Origin: an uncultured Collinsella sp.
GTDB taxonomy: Bacteria; Actinomycetota; Coriobacteriia; Coriobacteriales; Coriobacteriaceae
DNA length: 15,811 nucleotides
Assembly (NCBI GenBank): GCA_900759435.1
Contig: CAAEVD010000111.1
Location: 1 to 15,811 of the forward strand
Direction: 5' to 3'
Shown here in pieces: positions 7,794-15,416 of the stretch. The notes below the pieces were generated by a model. The model saw nothing but the letters and a program-made list of their open reading frames with translations, ran no database searches and was not told the origin of the DNA. Position numbers and translations under genes: made by a program. The number at the start of each line of letters is the position of its first letter. Within the stretch, counting starts at the first letter, position 1.

Positions 7794-8135
7794 ATGGATT
7801 ACATCCGCGCAATCGAGCGTCAGCAGATCCGCGAGGACATCCCGCAGGTCCGCGTTGCCGACAACGTCAAGGTTCACTACCGCATTAAGGAAGGCGACCG
7901 CGAGCGCATCCAGGTTTTCCAGGGTGACGTCATCCGCATGGCCGGCGCCGGTGCCCGTGAGACCTTCACCGTCCGCAAGATTTCCTTCGGTGTCGGTGTT
8001 GAGCGTACCTTCCCGCTTCACAGCCCCAAGATCGCCAAGCTCGAGGTCGTTCGTCATGGTCGCGTCCGTCGCGCCAAGCTGTACTACCTCCGCGACAAGG
8101 TGGGCAAGGCTGCTCGCATCCCCGAGAAGCGCTAA
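7794..8135 (+). CDS. rplS: 50S ribosomal protein L19
   Basis: L19 is a structural protein of the large ribosomal subunit, placed near the 30S-50S interface. The 113-residue length is typical. Family landmarks are [20 protein letters not shown] (residues ~19-38), QVFQGDVI, the [21 protein letters not shown] segment and the basic C-terminus [21 protein letters not shown] 7794 is chosen because AAGGA at 7782-7786 lies seven bases upstream; the TTG at 7788 would be only one base from that site. The gene has its own promoter and a hairpin terminator. It precedes rnhB as in many Gram-positive genomes, but trmD, its usual upstream partner, is not next to it here. Confidence 0.98.
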   Translation: MDYIRAIERQQIREDIPQVRVADNVKVHYRIKEGDRERIQVFQGDVIRMAGAGARETFTVRKISFGVGVERTFPLHSPKIAKLEVVRHGRVRRAKLYYLRDKVGKAARIPEKR

Positions 8136-8150
8136 GAAGATCGCAGCGTC

Positions 8151-8168
8151 TGTCCACTCGTTTGGACA
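8151..8168 (+). other. Small inverted repeat between rplS and its terminator
   Basis: TGTCCA (8151-8156) pairs with TGGACA (8163-8168) around a six-base loop. No T-tract follows, so it is not a terminator by itself. It sits two bases before the 8170-8199 terminator hairpin and may stabilise the rplS mRNA 3' end. Confidence 0.4.
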
Positions 8169-8169
8169 A

Positions 8170-8199
8170 AAGGGTCACCTTCGGGTGGCCCTTCTTTTT
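8170..8199 (+). terminator. Rho-independent terminator after rplS
   Basis: GGGTCACC (8172-8179) and GGTGGCCC (8184-8191) form an eight-base-pair stem with one G-U pair. It is closed by the very stable TTCG tetraloop and followed by TTCTTTTT to 8199. The rnhB ribosome binding site begins only 16 bases later, so rnhB may depend on read-through. Confidence 0.9.
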
Positions 8200-8228
8200 A
8201 TCTGATTTGCATGCAAGGAGGCCCCGAT

Positions 8229-9017
8229 ATGGCCAACATGACGAGCTCGGTTTCGGCATCGCAGGTTGCCGGCGAGCTGGCGAGCGCCACGTTTGAGGAG
8301 ATCCCCGCCCTCGTGGAGCATTATCGTGAGGATCCGCGCCAGCAAGTGATCAAGGCTTGCGAGCGCGCTCTAAAGCGCCATGCCAAGGAACTTGTCGAGC
8401 GCGAGCGCGTCAACGGCATGTACGAGCTGATGCACGAGCTCGGTGGGGATGGCGTGGTCGTGGGCGTCGACGAGGTGGGTCGCGGCTCGGTGGCCGGTCC
8501 TTTGACGGTATGCGCCGTGTGCCTTCCCATGGACCCGCGCGTCTGGGGCATCAATGATTCCAAAAAGCTCACACCGGCGCGCCGGGAGCTGCTCTCGGTG
8601 AAGATTGCCGAGGTCGCGACGGCGATTGGTTTTTGCCATATCGCGCCTGCGGATATCGATGATATGGGCATGGCCCGCGCCATCCGCGCTGCCGTCGCGG
8701 GCGCCGTGGCCGATACGGGGCTCGAGCCCGATTGCGTGCTTATGGACGGTAACCCCTTGGGTGCCGTTCCCAACGAGCGCGACGTGGTGAAGGGCGATGC
8801 CAAAATTGCCTGCATCGCCGCGGCATCCATCATGGCCAAGGTCACGCGTGACGAGATGATGGTCGAGTACGACGCCGAGTACCCCGAGTACCATTTGGCC
8901 GAGTCGAAGGGCTACGCAAGCCCCGAGCACATCGAGGCGATTCGCAAACATGGACTTTGTCCGCTGCATCGTGTGAGCTTTTGCGGAAACTTTCTGCAGA
9001 CTGAGCGCCTTTTCTAG
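8229..9017 (+). CDS. rnhB: Ribonuclease HII
   Basis: RNase HII cuts RNA in RNA-DNA hybrids and removes misincorporated ribonucleotides from DNA. The 262-residue protein has the family signature VGVDEVGRGSVAGP with catalytic Asp81 and Glu82. VLMDGNPLG supplies Asp173, and KGDAKIACIAAASIMAKVTRD supplies Asp190, completing the acidic active site. GYASPEHIEAIRKHGLCPLHR is the conserved C-terminal segment. About 75 residues precede the catalytic domain; this matches the longer Bacillus-type form, whose N-terminal domain helps bind the hybrid. ATG 8229 is preferred over the in-frame ATG 8211, because AAGGAGG at 8215-8221 falls seven bases before 8229 and inside the longer version. A strong hairpin terminator follows the gene. 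Confidence 0.97.
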   Translation: MANMTSSVSASQVAGELASATFEEIPALVEHYREDPRQQVIKACERALKRHAKELVERERVNGMYELMHELGGDGVVVGVDEVGRGSVAGPLTVCAVCLPMDPRVWGINDSKKLTPARRELLSVKIAEVATAIGFCHIAPADIDDMGMARAIRAAVAGAVADTGLEPDCVLMDGNPLGAVPNERDVVKGDAKIACIAAASIMAKVTRDEMMVEYDAEYPEYHLAESKGYASPEHIEAIRKHGLCPLHRVSFCGNFLQTERLF

Positions 9018-9024
9018 GTCAATT

Positions 9025-9045
9025 GTGGAGACAGGGACCCCTGGC
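9025..9045. repeat. Possible REP/RAYT-type palindrome fragment
   Basis: The stretch contains GGAGACAGGGACCCCTGG with the inverted pair CAGG (9032-9035) and CCTG (9040-9043). The wording resembles the GGGGACAGG...-type palindromes associated with REP-linked tyrosine transposases. Only one short copy is in the window, so its repeat status cannot be shown here. Confidence 0.25.
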
Positions 9046-9066
9046 GTTTTATAAACCTGCTGGTAG

Positions 9067-9108
9067 CGGGCCGTGTGCAACTTGATTGTTGCGTACGGCC
9101 CGTTTTTT
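9067..9108 (+). terminator. Long Rho-independent terminator after rnhB
   Basis: CGGGCCGT (9067-9074) pairs with ACGGCCCG (9095-9102). The stem continues through two G-U pairs into GCAAC (9077-9081) and GTTGC (9088-9092), giving about 15 pairs around the loop TTGATT. TTTTTT follows at 9103-9108. It is the strongest terminator in the window and marks the end of the rnhB transcript. Confidence 0.93.
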
Positions 9109-9206
9109 GTCGGCATTTGGTCAGCTTTTGGTTTGCTTCCGGTACTTACCCGCATGAAAGGTGCCCTCATCATCGGGGCAATGCAGTGTGCGGGAAAGGA
9201 GACCCC

Positions 9207-9692
9207 ATGTGTGCCGCAAGCAAAAAGAGCAAGACGCAGCAACTCAAGGAGCGCTGGGAAGACGGCGAGCTCGACTGCGGGGCGATTACGCCCGAGTTTA
9301 TCAAGGGGCTCAGTCCCCGCGAGCTCGGCATGCTGGGCGAGCTGATCACCATCGATTACTTTACCGAGCGTGGATACACCTTGTTGGAGCAGGGCTATCG
9401 TTGCATTGAGGGCGAAGCCGATCTGGTGCTGCTCGATGAGCTCGACGATGTCGTGGTGATGGCCGAGGTAAAGACAAGGCGTGTCGCCCTGGATTGCGCC
9501 ACGCGGGTCTTTCCCGAGGAGGCCGTGGACGCCCAAAAGCAGCGTCGGTATCGCCGCATCGCAAGTTGCTATCTCATGGAGCATTATCCGCTCAGGTCGA
9601 TTCGCTTCGATGCCGTGGGCGCCACCATCCGCGGCGGGCATATCGCCGAGATCGAGCACCAGTACAATGCGTTCGATTGGCAGGTGTCGTGA
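9207..9692 (+). CDS. UPF0102 / YraN family endonuclease-like protein
   Basis: This 161-residue protein belongs to the YraN (UPF0102) family, which has a Holliday-junction-resolvase/RecB-like nuclease fold; its cellular role is not well established. Visible landmarks are GMLGELITIDYFTERGYTLLEQGYR (41-65), GEADLV with Asp72, and AEVKTRR with Glu87 and Lys89. Together these form the D-x(n)-ExK core of such nucleases. The first ~35 residues are an extra polar N-terminus beyond the usual ~120 residue family length. ATG 9207 is supported by AAAGGAG at 9195-9201, five bases away. The frame stays open further upstream, but that part runs through the terminator hairpin. The stop TGA overlaps the comM ATG by one base, so the two are translationally coupled. 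YraN and ComM genes are neighbours in many genomes. Confidence 0.9.
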   Translation: MCAASKKSKTQQLKERWEDGELDCGAITPEFIKGLSPRELGMLGELITIDYFTERGYTLLEQGYRCIEGEADLVLLDELDDVVVMAEVKTRRVALDCATRVFPEEAVDAQKQRRYRRIASCYLMEHYPLRSIRFDAVGATIRGGHIAEIEHQYNAFDWQVS

Positions 9693-11215
9693 TGGCGTTT
9701 GAGACGTTTGCCGTACACGCGGCCTGCATCCGCGGCGTCGAGGCAATTCACGTCACCGTCGAGGTCTCGCTTGCCGGTGGCGTTCCGGGCATCCAGATGC
9801 TCGGCATTCCGAGTATGGAGGTGATGGAGTCGCGCGGGCGTATCCGGTGCGCCATGCGCTCGGCCGGCTTCGAGATCCCTCGTTCCGGCATTACCGTCAA
9901 CCTGGCACCAGGCGATATCCGCAAAACTGGCAGCGGTTTTGACCTGCCGATTGCCATCGCGGTTCTGGCGGCCGATGGGCAGATTCCCCGTGACCACCTC
10001 GATCGCTGCCTTATCGCAGGTGAGCTTGGTCTGGACGGCACGGTGCTGCCCGTCAAGGGCGAGGTGGCGTTTCAGCTGTTGGCGCGCGATATGGGGCTTT
10101 CCTTTATCGCCGGTAGGTCCGATCAGCATGTGCCGCTCGCAGGCGTTGACTGCGGCTTTATCGACCACCTATCTCAGCTTGCCCATGGCATGGGGGATGC
10201 CGCACGGCATTACCTGGATTCTGAAGTGCTCGAGGCGACCTTTGAGCCCGAGCTCGATTATGCCGATGTGCTGGGACAGGAGGTCGCCAAACGTGGCATG
10301 GCGCTTGCGGCCGCCGGCGAGCTCGGTCTGCTCATGATCGGCTCGCCCGGTTCGGGCAAGACCATGCTTGCGCGGCGCATGACGGGCATTTTGCCCGTGC
10401 TTTCCGTCGAGGATCAGCAGGAGGCGCTGTGAATCCATTCGGTCTTGGGCGAGAGCATCGATGGCCTGCTTGCGGGGCATCGTCCCTTCCGCAGCCCACA
10501 TCACAGTATTTCGACCGCGGGACTCATCGGCGGCGGGCGTCCGGTGCATCCGGGCGAAATTAGCCTAGCTCATGGCGGCGTGCTCTTTTTGGACGAGCTC
10601 GCCGAGTTTCCCACTGGCGTGCTGCAGACGCTGCGTCAGCCCATCGAGCGCGGCTACGTGAGAATCGTGCGCGTTGACGGGGCCTTTACGTTCCCGTCGC
10701 GCTTTCAGCTGCTAGCTGCGAGCAATCCCTGCCCCTGCGGATTTTTGGGAGATCGCGAAGTGCCATGTCGCTGTTCCGCTTCGATGGTCGAGCGCTACCG
10801 GGGCAAGTTGCGCGGTCCTTTGGCTGATCGTATCGACATGATGATCGACGTGACCCGCCCCGATCCCCAGGTAATCATTGAGGGCGCGGAGGGTATGTCA
10901 TCGGCCGAGCTGCGCGATTACGTCGTGCGTGGGCGCGCCTTTCGCGCCTGGCGTGAATCTCGTATGGACGATGCGGACACCGAGGCCGAGGAAGACGAGT
11001 CGCGCTCCATCGACGGCGTCGTTTCGACCTTTGGGCTTGATGAGGCTGCCGAGAAATGCGTGCTTGGCCTGTCGAAGCGCACACATCTTACGGGTCGCGG
11101 CATCGTGCGCCTGGTACGCATCGCGCGCACGATTGCCGATGTTGCCGAAAGCGAGCGGGTGATGCAGGACCACGTGCTCGAGGCGGCGATGTACCAGGGA
11201 AGGAGGGACCAATGA
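9692..11215 (+). pseudogene. comM: ComM-family Mg-chelatase-like AAA+ ATPase, interrupted by one in-frame TGA
   Basis: ComM is an AAA+ helicase that promotes branch migration during natural transformation; homologues also occur in non-competent bacteria. The frame from ATG 9692 to TGA 11213-11215 spans 508 codons, the full family length of about 507 residues, but codon 247 (10430-10432) is TGA. No base is lost or gained, and homology continues directly after it. The N-terminal ChlI-type domain includes GVPGIQMLGIP and NLAPGDIRKTGSGFDLPIA. Walker A is GSPGSGKT (217-224). After the stop come IHSVLGE, RPFRSPHHSIS, PGEISLAHGGVLFLDEL with Walker B near 297-302, and SNPCPCG. The stop falls at a position where relatives carry variable residues such as Lys or Arg, so one C-to-T change from CGA would explain it. 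It separates Walker A from Walker B, so the first product alone cannot be an active ATPase. A restart at TTG 10445 has no evident ribosome binding site. Read-through or a sequencing error are the alternatives. Confidence 0.85.
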
Positions 11216-12147
11216 TGGCCGAGGGGACCTTCGAGCTGCACCCCGGTGATGCGCTGTATCCCGAGACCGTATTGGAGCTTTGTGATGTACCCCAGACGCT
11301 CTATGTGCGCGGCAACCCCGAGGTGCTTTCAACGCCCGCGCTCTCCATCATCGGTGCACGCAAGGCATCGCCGTACGGTCTTGCCGTGGCAGAACTTGCG
11401 GCCAAGGTGGCGGTTGAGGCGGGAGTGACGGTGGTCTCGGGCGGTGCGGTCGGCTGCGACCAGGCGTCGGGTTGGGCTGCGGTCAACGCCGGGGGCAAAC
11501 ATGTCGTGGTGCTGGGGACCGGCGCCGATGTTGTCTATCCGCGCTCGAGCGCCGGCCTCATCACGCGCACGCTCGATACTGGCGGCGCGGTCGTTTCGAT
11601 TTCGCCGTGGGGCATGGGACCGCGTAAGTTCGCCTTTCCGCGGCGCAACCGCGTGATCGCCGCCTTGTCGCAGGCGCTCTTTGTTTCCGAGGCGGGCATG
11701 CCCTCGGGTACGTTTTCTACCGCTGAGGCCGCCATGGACCTGGGACGAGAACTGCTTGCAGTGCCGGGCTCTATCCTTTCGCCCGAGTCGCGCGGGACCA
11801 ACTACCTCATCGCTAACGGAGCCTGCTGCATCATCGACGAGGAATCAATCGAGATGGCCGTCTCGCGCATCTACGGCACGCTGCGCTACTCGCGTCCCGA
11901 TGCACCCGGCATCGCCGACCTGGACCCCACGCAGCAGGCCGTGATGCACGCGCTTATCGCCTCGCCGCTCAAGGTCGACGACATTGCCGCGCTCGTCTCG
12001 CTTGATGCTGTCGGCGTGCTCAAGCTCTTGGGTTCGCTCGAGCTCGAGGGTCTTATCGAGCGCATGATGGATGGAAGGTATGCGCCCTCAAAGTTTGCGC
12101 TTCACGCCCAGACGCCCTTCGGTCACAATGGAAAGCGTGTCAATTAG
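11212..12147 (+). CDS. dprA: DNA-processing protein DprA (Smf family)
   Basis: DprA binds incoming single-stranded DNA and loads RecA during transformation. The 311-residue protein has a short N-terminal segment with YPETVLELCDVPQTLYVRG and a Rossmann-like domain: SIIGARKASPYG (45-56), VVSGGAVGCD (74-83), VVVLGTGADVVYP (98-110), FAFPRRNRVIAALS (140-153) and LLAVPGS (181-187). A winged-helix-like C-terminus follows at about 235-295. Two usual motifs are altered: SGxAxGID reads SGGAVGCD without the usual following Ala-His, and the SE before the FP-RNR loop is SI. The start ATG 11212 overlaps the comM stop (ATGA), with AAGGAGG at 11200-11206; ATG 11215 is equally possible. The gene is followed after 14 bases by trmFO. 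In Firmicutes topA usually lies between the two. Confidence 0.92.
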   Translation: MMAEGTFELHPGDALYPETVLELCDVPQTLYVRGNPEVLSTPALSIIGARKASPYGLAVAELAAKVAVEAGVTVVSGGAVGCDQASGWAAVNAGGKHVVVLGTGADVVYPRSSAGLITRTLDTGGAVVSISPWGMGPRKFAFPRRNRVIAALSQALFVSEAGMPSGTFSTAEAAMDLGRELLAVPGSILSPESRGTNYLIANGACCIIDEESIEMAVSRIYGTLRYSRPDAPGIADLDPTQQAVMHALIASPLKVDDIAALVSLDAVGVLKLLGSLELEGLIERMMDGRYAPSKFALHAQTPFGHNGKRVN

Positions 12148-12161
12148 AAAGGTGTTTGCAG

Positions 12162-13499
12162 ATGCAGTTCGATCAGGTGACGGTTATCGGTGGCGGTCTG
12201 GCGGGTTCGGAATGTGCGATCCAGCTGGCAGATCGCGGGTTTGCCGTAAAGCTGTGCGAGATGCGCCCCCAGGTGAGCTCTCCGGCCCACCATACCGATC
12301 ACTTGGCCGAGCTCGTCTGCTCAAATTCGTTTAAGTCAACCCGTCCGGATTCCGCTGCTGGCCTGCTTAAGGCCGAGCTCGAGCGCATGGGCTCGGTGCT
12401 GCTCGATTGCGCCCATCGTGCGGCCGTTCCCGCTGGCGGTGCCCTGGCGGTCGACCGCGTCAAGTTTTCCGAGCTTGTCGAGGCCGAGGTTGCCGCCCGA
12501 CCCAATATCGAGGTCGTGCACGGCGAGGTTACGCAGATTCCCGAGGGCCATGTGGTCATTGCCGCGGGCCCGCTGTGTTCACCGGCATTGAGTGAAGAGG
12601 TCATGAAGCTCGTCGGTGGCGATGCCTTGGCGTTCTTTGACGCCGCCGCGCCAATCGTCGATGCCTCTACGCTCGATATGGACGTGCTGTTCTCGCAGTC
12701 GCGCTACGAGGAGCAGGGGAGCGGCGACTATCTCAACGCTCCGCTCAACAAGGAGGAGTACGAGGCCTTTATCGAGGCACTCACTACCGCCGACCGCGTG
12801 GTGCTCAAGGACTTTGAGGGTGGCGACCTGTTCCAGGCCTGTCAGCCTGCCGAGGAAGTCGCCAGTACCGGCAAGGATGCCATCCGCTTTGGTGCCATGA
12901 AGCCCGTCGGCCTGACCGACCCGCGTACCGGACGTCGCCCCTGGGCTGCGATTCAGCTGCGTGCCGAGAACAAGGAAAAGACAGCCTATAACCTGGTGGG
13001 CTTCCAGACAAATCTGACTTTTGGCGAGCAGAAGCGTGTCTTCCACATGGTTCCCGGCCTGGAGAGTGCCGAGTTCTTCCGTTATGGCGTCATGCACCGC
13101 AATACCTTTGTCGATGCGCCGCACGTTCTTGACGGCACCTTTGCCGTGCCCGGTACGAGCGTGCGCCTTGCCGGTCAGATCACCGGCACCGAAGGCTATA
13201 TGGAGGCCGTGGCGACCGGTCTGCTCGCTGCGCTCAACACCTATGCCGAGGCAATCGAGGCGGAGCCTGTTGAGCTTCCTCGCGTGGGCGCCCTGGGTGC
13301 GCTCGTGGGCTATGCGACTGATCCGGCAACCGTGGGCTATCAGCCCATGCACGTTAACTTTGGCTTGGTGCCGCCGCTCGAGGACGGCAAGCGCCGCAGT
13401 AAGCGCGACCGCTACCAGGCTTATGCCGACCGCGCCCTCGAGGCCCTTGATGCCTACTTGGCCACTCGTTCCGACTTGTTTGGAGGCGACCGGTCATAG
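12162..13499 (+). CDS. trmFO: Methylenetetrahydrofolate--tRNA-(uracil-5-)-methyltransferase
   Basis: TrmFO makes 5-methyluridine at position 54 of tRNA, using methylenetetrahydrofolate as carbon donor and FAD as reductant. The 445-residue length is typical. The N-terminal FAD-binding motif is VIGGGLAGSECA (8-19). LAELVCSNSFKS (49-59) holds Cys53, and FQACQPAEE holds Cys227; both match the two catalytic cysteines of the Bacillus enzyme. AVPAGGALAVDRVKFSE, IRFGAMKPVGLTDPRTG, NLVGFQTNLTFGEQKRVFHMVPGL and AGQITGTEGYMEA are strong family signatures. ATG 12162 has AAAGGTG at 12148-12154, seven bases upstream. The TAG stop (13497-13499) overlaps the proposed ATA start of the next gene by two bases. 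The trmFO-xerC pair is conserved in many Gram-positive bacteria. Confidence 0.97.
   Translation: MQFDQVTVIGGGLAGSECAIQLADRGFAVKLCEMRPQVSSPAHHTDHLAELVCSNSFKSTRPDSAAGLLKAELERMGSVLLDCAHRAAVPAGGALAVDRVKFSELVEAEVAARPNIEVVHGEVTQIPEGHVVIAAGPLCSPALSEEVMKLVGGDALAFFDAAAPIVDASTLDMDVLFSQSRYEEQGSGDYLNAPLNKEEYEAFIEALTTADRVVLKDFEGGDLFQACQPAEEVASTGKDAIRFGAMKPVGLTDPRTGRRPWAAIQLRAENKEKTAYNLVGFQTNLTFGEQKRVFHMVPGLESAEFFRYGVMHRNTFVDAPHVLDGTFAVPGTSVRLAGQITGTEGYMEAVATGLLAALNTYAEAIEAEPVELPRVGALGALVGYATDPATVGYQPMHVNFGLVPPLEDGKRRSKRDRYQAYADRALEALDAYLATRSDLFGGDRS
13482..13486 (+). promoter_or_regulatory. Ribosome binding site that decides the xerC start
   Basis: GGAGG lies inside the last codons of trmFO, nine bases before ATA 13496. 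It is the only good Shine-Dalgarno sequence near the 5' end of the recombinase frame. No ATG, GTG or TTG codon in that frame lies within reach; the first is GTG 13574, 87 bases away. Confidence 0.55.
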
Positions 13500-14416
13500 C
13501 CTTTGACCTGTACGATACCGTCGACTCGTTTATCGCCTACATCGCACGTGTCGAGGGGCTCTCTCCCAATACTGTGACTGCCTATGGATCGCGGCTGGAG
13601 CGCTTTGCTGCCTGGTGCGAGCGTACGGGTGTCGATGCGCGTAAGGCCGACGTGCGTACCGTCCGCGCGTATTTGGCCGAGCTTTCGCGCGAGCAGGTGA
13701 CGCCTCGCACCCTTGCGGCACATTTGTCGGCTATTCGGTCGCTCTATCGATGGATGGCTGCCGAGGGGTTTGTCGAGGGTGATGCGGTCTCGGCGATCGC
13801 GTCGCCCAAGCTGCCGCGCGACCTGCCCGGTGTGCTGACGACCCAGCAGGTCGAGGCACTGCTCAAGACGCCTGATACCTCGACGCCCGCGGGACTGCGT
13901 GATGCGGCAATGCTTGAGCTGCTCTATGCCTCAGGTGCCCGCATCTCGGAGCTTGCGGCGCTTAATGTGGAATCCATCGCATGGTCGGAGCGCGTGGTTC
14001 GCCTTTGGGGCAAAGGCAGCAAGGAGCGCATCGTGCCTCTGTACCGCCGGGCGCTCGAGGCGGCTCGATGCTATGTCGACCAGGGGAGACCGGAACTGCT
14101 CGCCCAGGCAAAGCACCGCGACGCCGCAGCCGGTCTGCATCCGCTGTTAATTTCTGCGCGTGGCAATCGCATGAGTGCCGCTATGCTCAGACGACGGTTC
14201 CATATGCTGGCGAATCTCGCCGGCATTCCGGCCGACATCGCGCCGCATGCGATGCGCCATACCTTTGCGACCGATCTGCTCGAGGGCGGCGCGGACCTGC
14301 GTTCGGTTCAAGAGCTGCTGGGACATGCGAGTCTGTCCACGACGCAAATCTATACGCATCTTACGCCCGATCGGCTTAAGCGTGCCGTTGCTCAAGCTCA
14401 TCCTCGTGGCGAATAG
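13496..14416 (+). CDS. xerC: Site-specific tyrosine recombinase, XerC/XerD type
   Basis: Xer recombinases resolve chromosome dimers at dif sites at the division septum. All catalytic residues are visible (numbered from ATA 13496): Arg149 in GARISEL, Lys173 in GKGSKERIVPL, His251 and Arg254 in HAMRHTFATDLL, His277 in LLGHASLSTTQIY and the nucleophile Tyr286. The core-binding N-terminal domain includes SFIAYIARVEGLSPNTVTAYGSRL written in two parts: SFIAYIARVEGL and SPNTVTAYGSRL. The 306-residue length fits the family (~300). The start is unusual. GTG 13574 would remove the first conserved helix, and no ATG, GTG or TTG lies between the trmFO end and it. ATA 13496 has GGAGG nine bases upstream and overlaps the trmFO TAG. 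CTG 13508 is a weaker option. The symbol follows synteny with trmFO; XerD is possible, as the sequence alone does not separate the two. Confidence 0.9.
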   Translation: MAFDLYDTVDSFIAYIARVEGLSPNTVTAYGSRLERFAAWCERTGVDARKADVRTVRAYLAELSREQVTPRTLAAHLSAIRSLYRWMAAEGFVEGDAVSAIASPKLPRDLPGVLTTQQVEALLKTPDTSTPAGLRDAAMLELLYASGARISELAALNVESIAWSERVVRLWGKGSKERIVPLYRRALEAARCYVDQGRPELLAQAKHRDAAAGLHPLLISARGNRMSAAMLRRRFHMLANLAGIPADIAPHAMRHTFATDLLEGGADLRSVQELLGHASLSTTQIYTHLTPDRLKRAVAQAHPRGE

Positions 14417-14472
14417 CCTTTCGCGGCCCCCGTGGGTCGATGCACATTCAGGTGTGTGGTTTTGATTTCGGG

Positions 14473-14501
14473 TTGGCAGGAAGAGGCAATCCTGCTATCA
14501 T
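14473..14501 (+). promoter_or_regulatory. rpsB-tsf promoter
   Basis: TTGGCA (14473-14478) and TATCAT (14496-14501) are separated by exactly 17 bases, and the -10 is preceded by the extended element TGC (14493-14495). It is the best promoter in the window. The predicted start near 14508 gives an rpsB leader of about 135 bases. Confidence 0.8.
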
Positions 14502-14507
14502 TCATCG

Positions 14508-14642
14508 GGTTGCTTCGCGGCAACAGGTTTTTATCACGCACGCGCGGCTACTTCATACCGTGGTGCCCGGGCTTTGGTAGCACATGTCCGGGTTGGTTTT
14601 GGAGGATGACCCCGCGCGGAGGCAAACCACAGGAGGTTTAAC
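14508..14642 (+). promoter_or_regulatory. Long structured leader of rpsB mRNA
   Basis: The leader contains a hairpin GTTGC/GCAAC (14509-14513 and 14520-14524) with TTTTT a few bases after it. Around 14563-14583 lie a GTGC/GCAC pairing and the palindrome GCCCGGGC. A GGTTT/AAACC pairing (14595-14599 and 14624-14628) encloses a GC-rich core. The true ribosome binding site AGGAGG (14631-14636) lies just outside. Leaders of rpsB are known to mediate S2 autoregulation in some bacteria; whether this one does is inference. Confidence 0.45.
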
Positions 14643-15371
14643 ATGGCTACCAAGATTAATATCCGCACCCTGCTCGAGGCCGGCTGCCACTTCGGTCACC
14701 AGACCCGTCGCTGGAACCCCAAGATGAAGCCGTTCATCTTCGGTGAGCGCAACGGCATCTATATCCTCGACCTCAAGCAGACCATCCTCGACGCCGACCA
14801 GGCCTACACCTTCGTCAAGAACGTCGCCAAGGGTGGCAACGTGCTGTTCGTCGGCACCAAGAAGCAGGCTCAGGAGGCCGTCAAGAACGCCGCTGAGCGC
14901 GCCAACATGCCTTACATCAACCAGCGTTGGCTCGGCGGCATGCTGACCAACTTCGTCACCATCCGCTCCCGCATCAACCGCATGGAGGAGCTCGAGGCCA
15001 TGGTCGAGGACGGCCGTATGGCTGTTCTGCCCAAGAAAGAGCAGGCTGTTCTGGGCAAGGAGCTCACCAAGCTCCAGACCAACCTCGGTGGCGCCCGCGA
15101 CATGAAGGGTCTGCCCCAGGCTCTCTTCGTCATCGACACCAAGCGCGAGGAGAACGCCATCAAGGAGGCCCAGCGCCTGAACATCCCCGTCGTCGCTCTG
15201 ATCGACACCAACTCCGATCCCGACGAGGTCGAGTACGGCATCCCCTGCAACGATGACGCTATCTCCGCTGTCACCCTTATGTGCGAGCTCATGGCTGACG
15301 CCTGCCTCGCTGGCTCTGGTAAGGAGCAGGTCTCCGAGGCCGAGATGGCCGCTGAGCCCAAGGCCGAGTAA
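14643..15371 (+). CDS. rpsB: 30S ribosomal protein S2
   Basis: S2 is a structural protein on the back of the small ribosomal subunit and is among the last to join during assembly. The 242-residue length is typical. Signatures include [81 protein letters not shown] (in two conserved blocks) and [24 protein letters not shown]. The C-terminus is a short acidic tail. ATG 14643 has AGGAGG six bases upstream. The gene is followed by tsf after 45 bases with no hairpin between, the near-universal rpsB-tsf operon. It has a strong promoter of its own. Confidence 0.99.
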   Translation: MATKINIRTLLEAGCHFGHQTRRWNPKMKPFIFGERNGIYILDLKQTILDADQAYTFVKNVAKGGNVLFVGTKKQAQEAVKNAAERANMPYINQRWLGGMLTNFVTIRSRINRMEELEAMVEDGRMAVLPKKEQAVLGKELTKLQTNLGGARDMKGLPQALFVIDTKREENAIKEAQRLNIPVVALIDTNSDPDEVEYGIPCNDDAISAVTLMCELMADACLAGSGKEQVSEAEMAAEPKAE

Positions 15372-15416
15372 ATCAGTCTTAGTTAATTCTTTTTCATTTC
15401 TTTGAAAGGAACCACA

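Noticed and set aside
9075..9206. Longer start for the YraN-family gene inside the terminator
   Set aside because: Translation would begin within the hairpin stem at 9067-9108, and the added residues are not family-like. ATG 9207 has AAAGGAG.
10430..10432. TGA in comM as a selenocysteine codon
   Set aside because: The position is not catalytic and carries no Cys in the family, and no convincing bacterial SECIS-like hairpin lies just downstream.
13574..13576. GTG 13574 as the xerC start
   Set aside because: It would delete the first conserved helix of the core-binding domain, which is clearly encoded upstream in the same frame, and no Shine-Dalgarno precedes it.
14432..14641. 69-codon open frame in the gap before rpsB
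   Set aside because: It runs through the rpsB promoter and leader, has no ribosome binding site at its start and resembles no protein.
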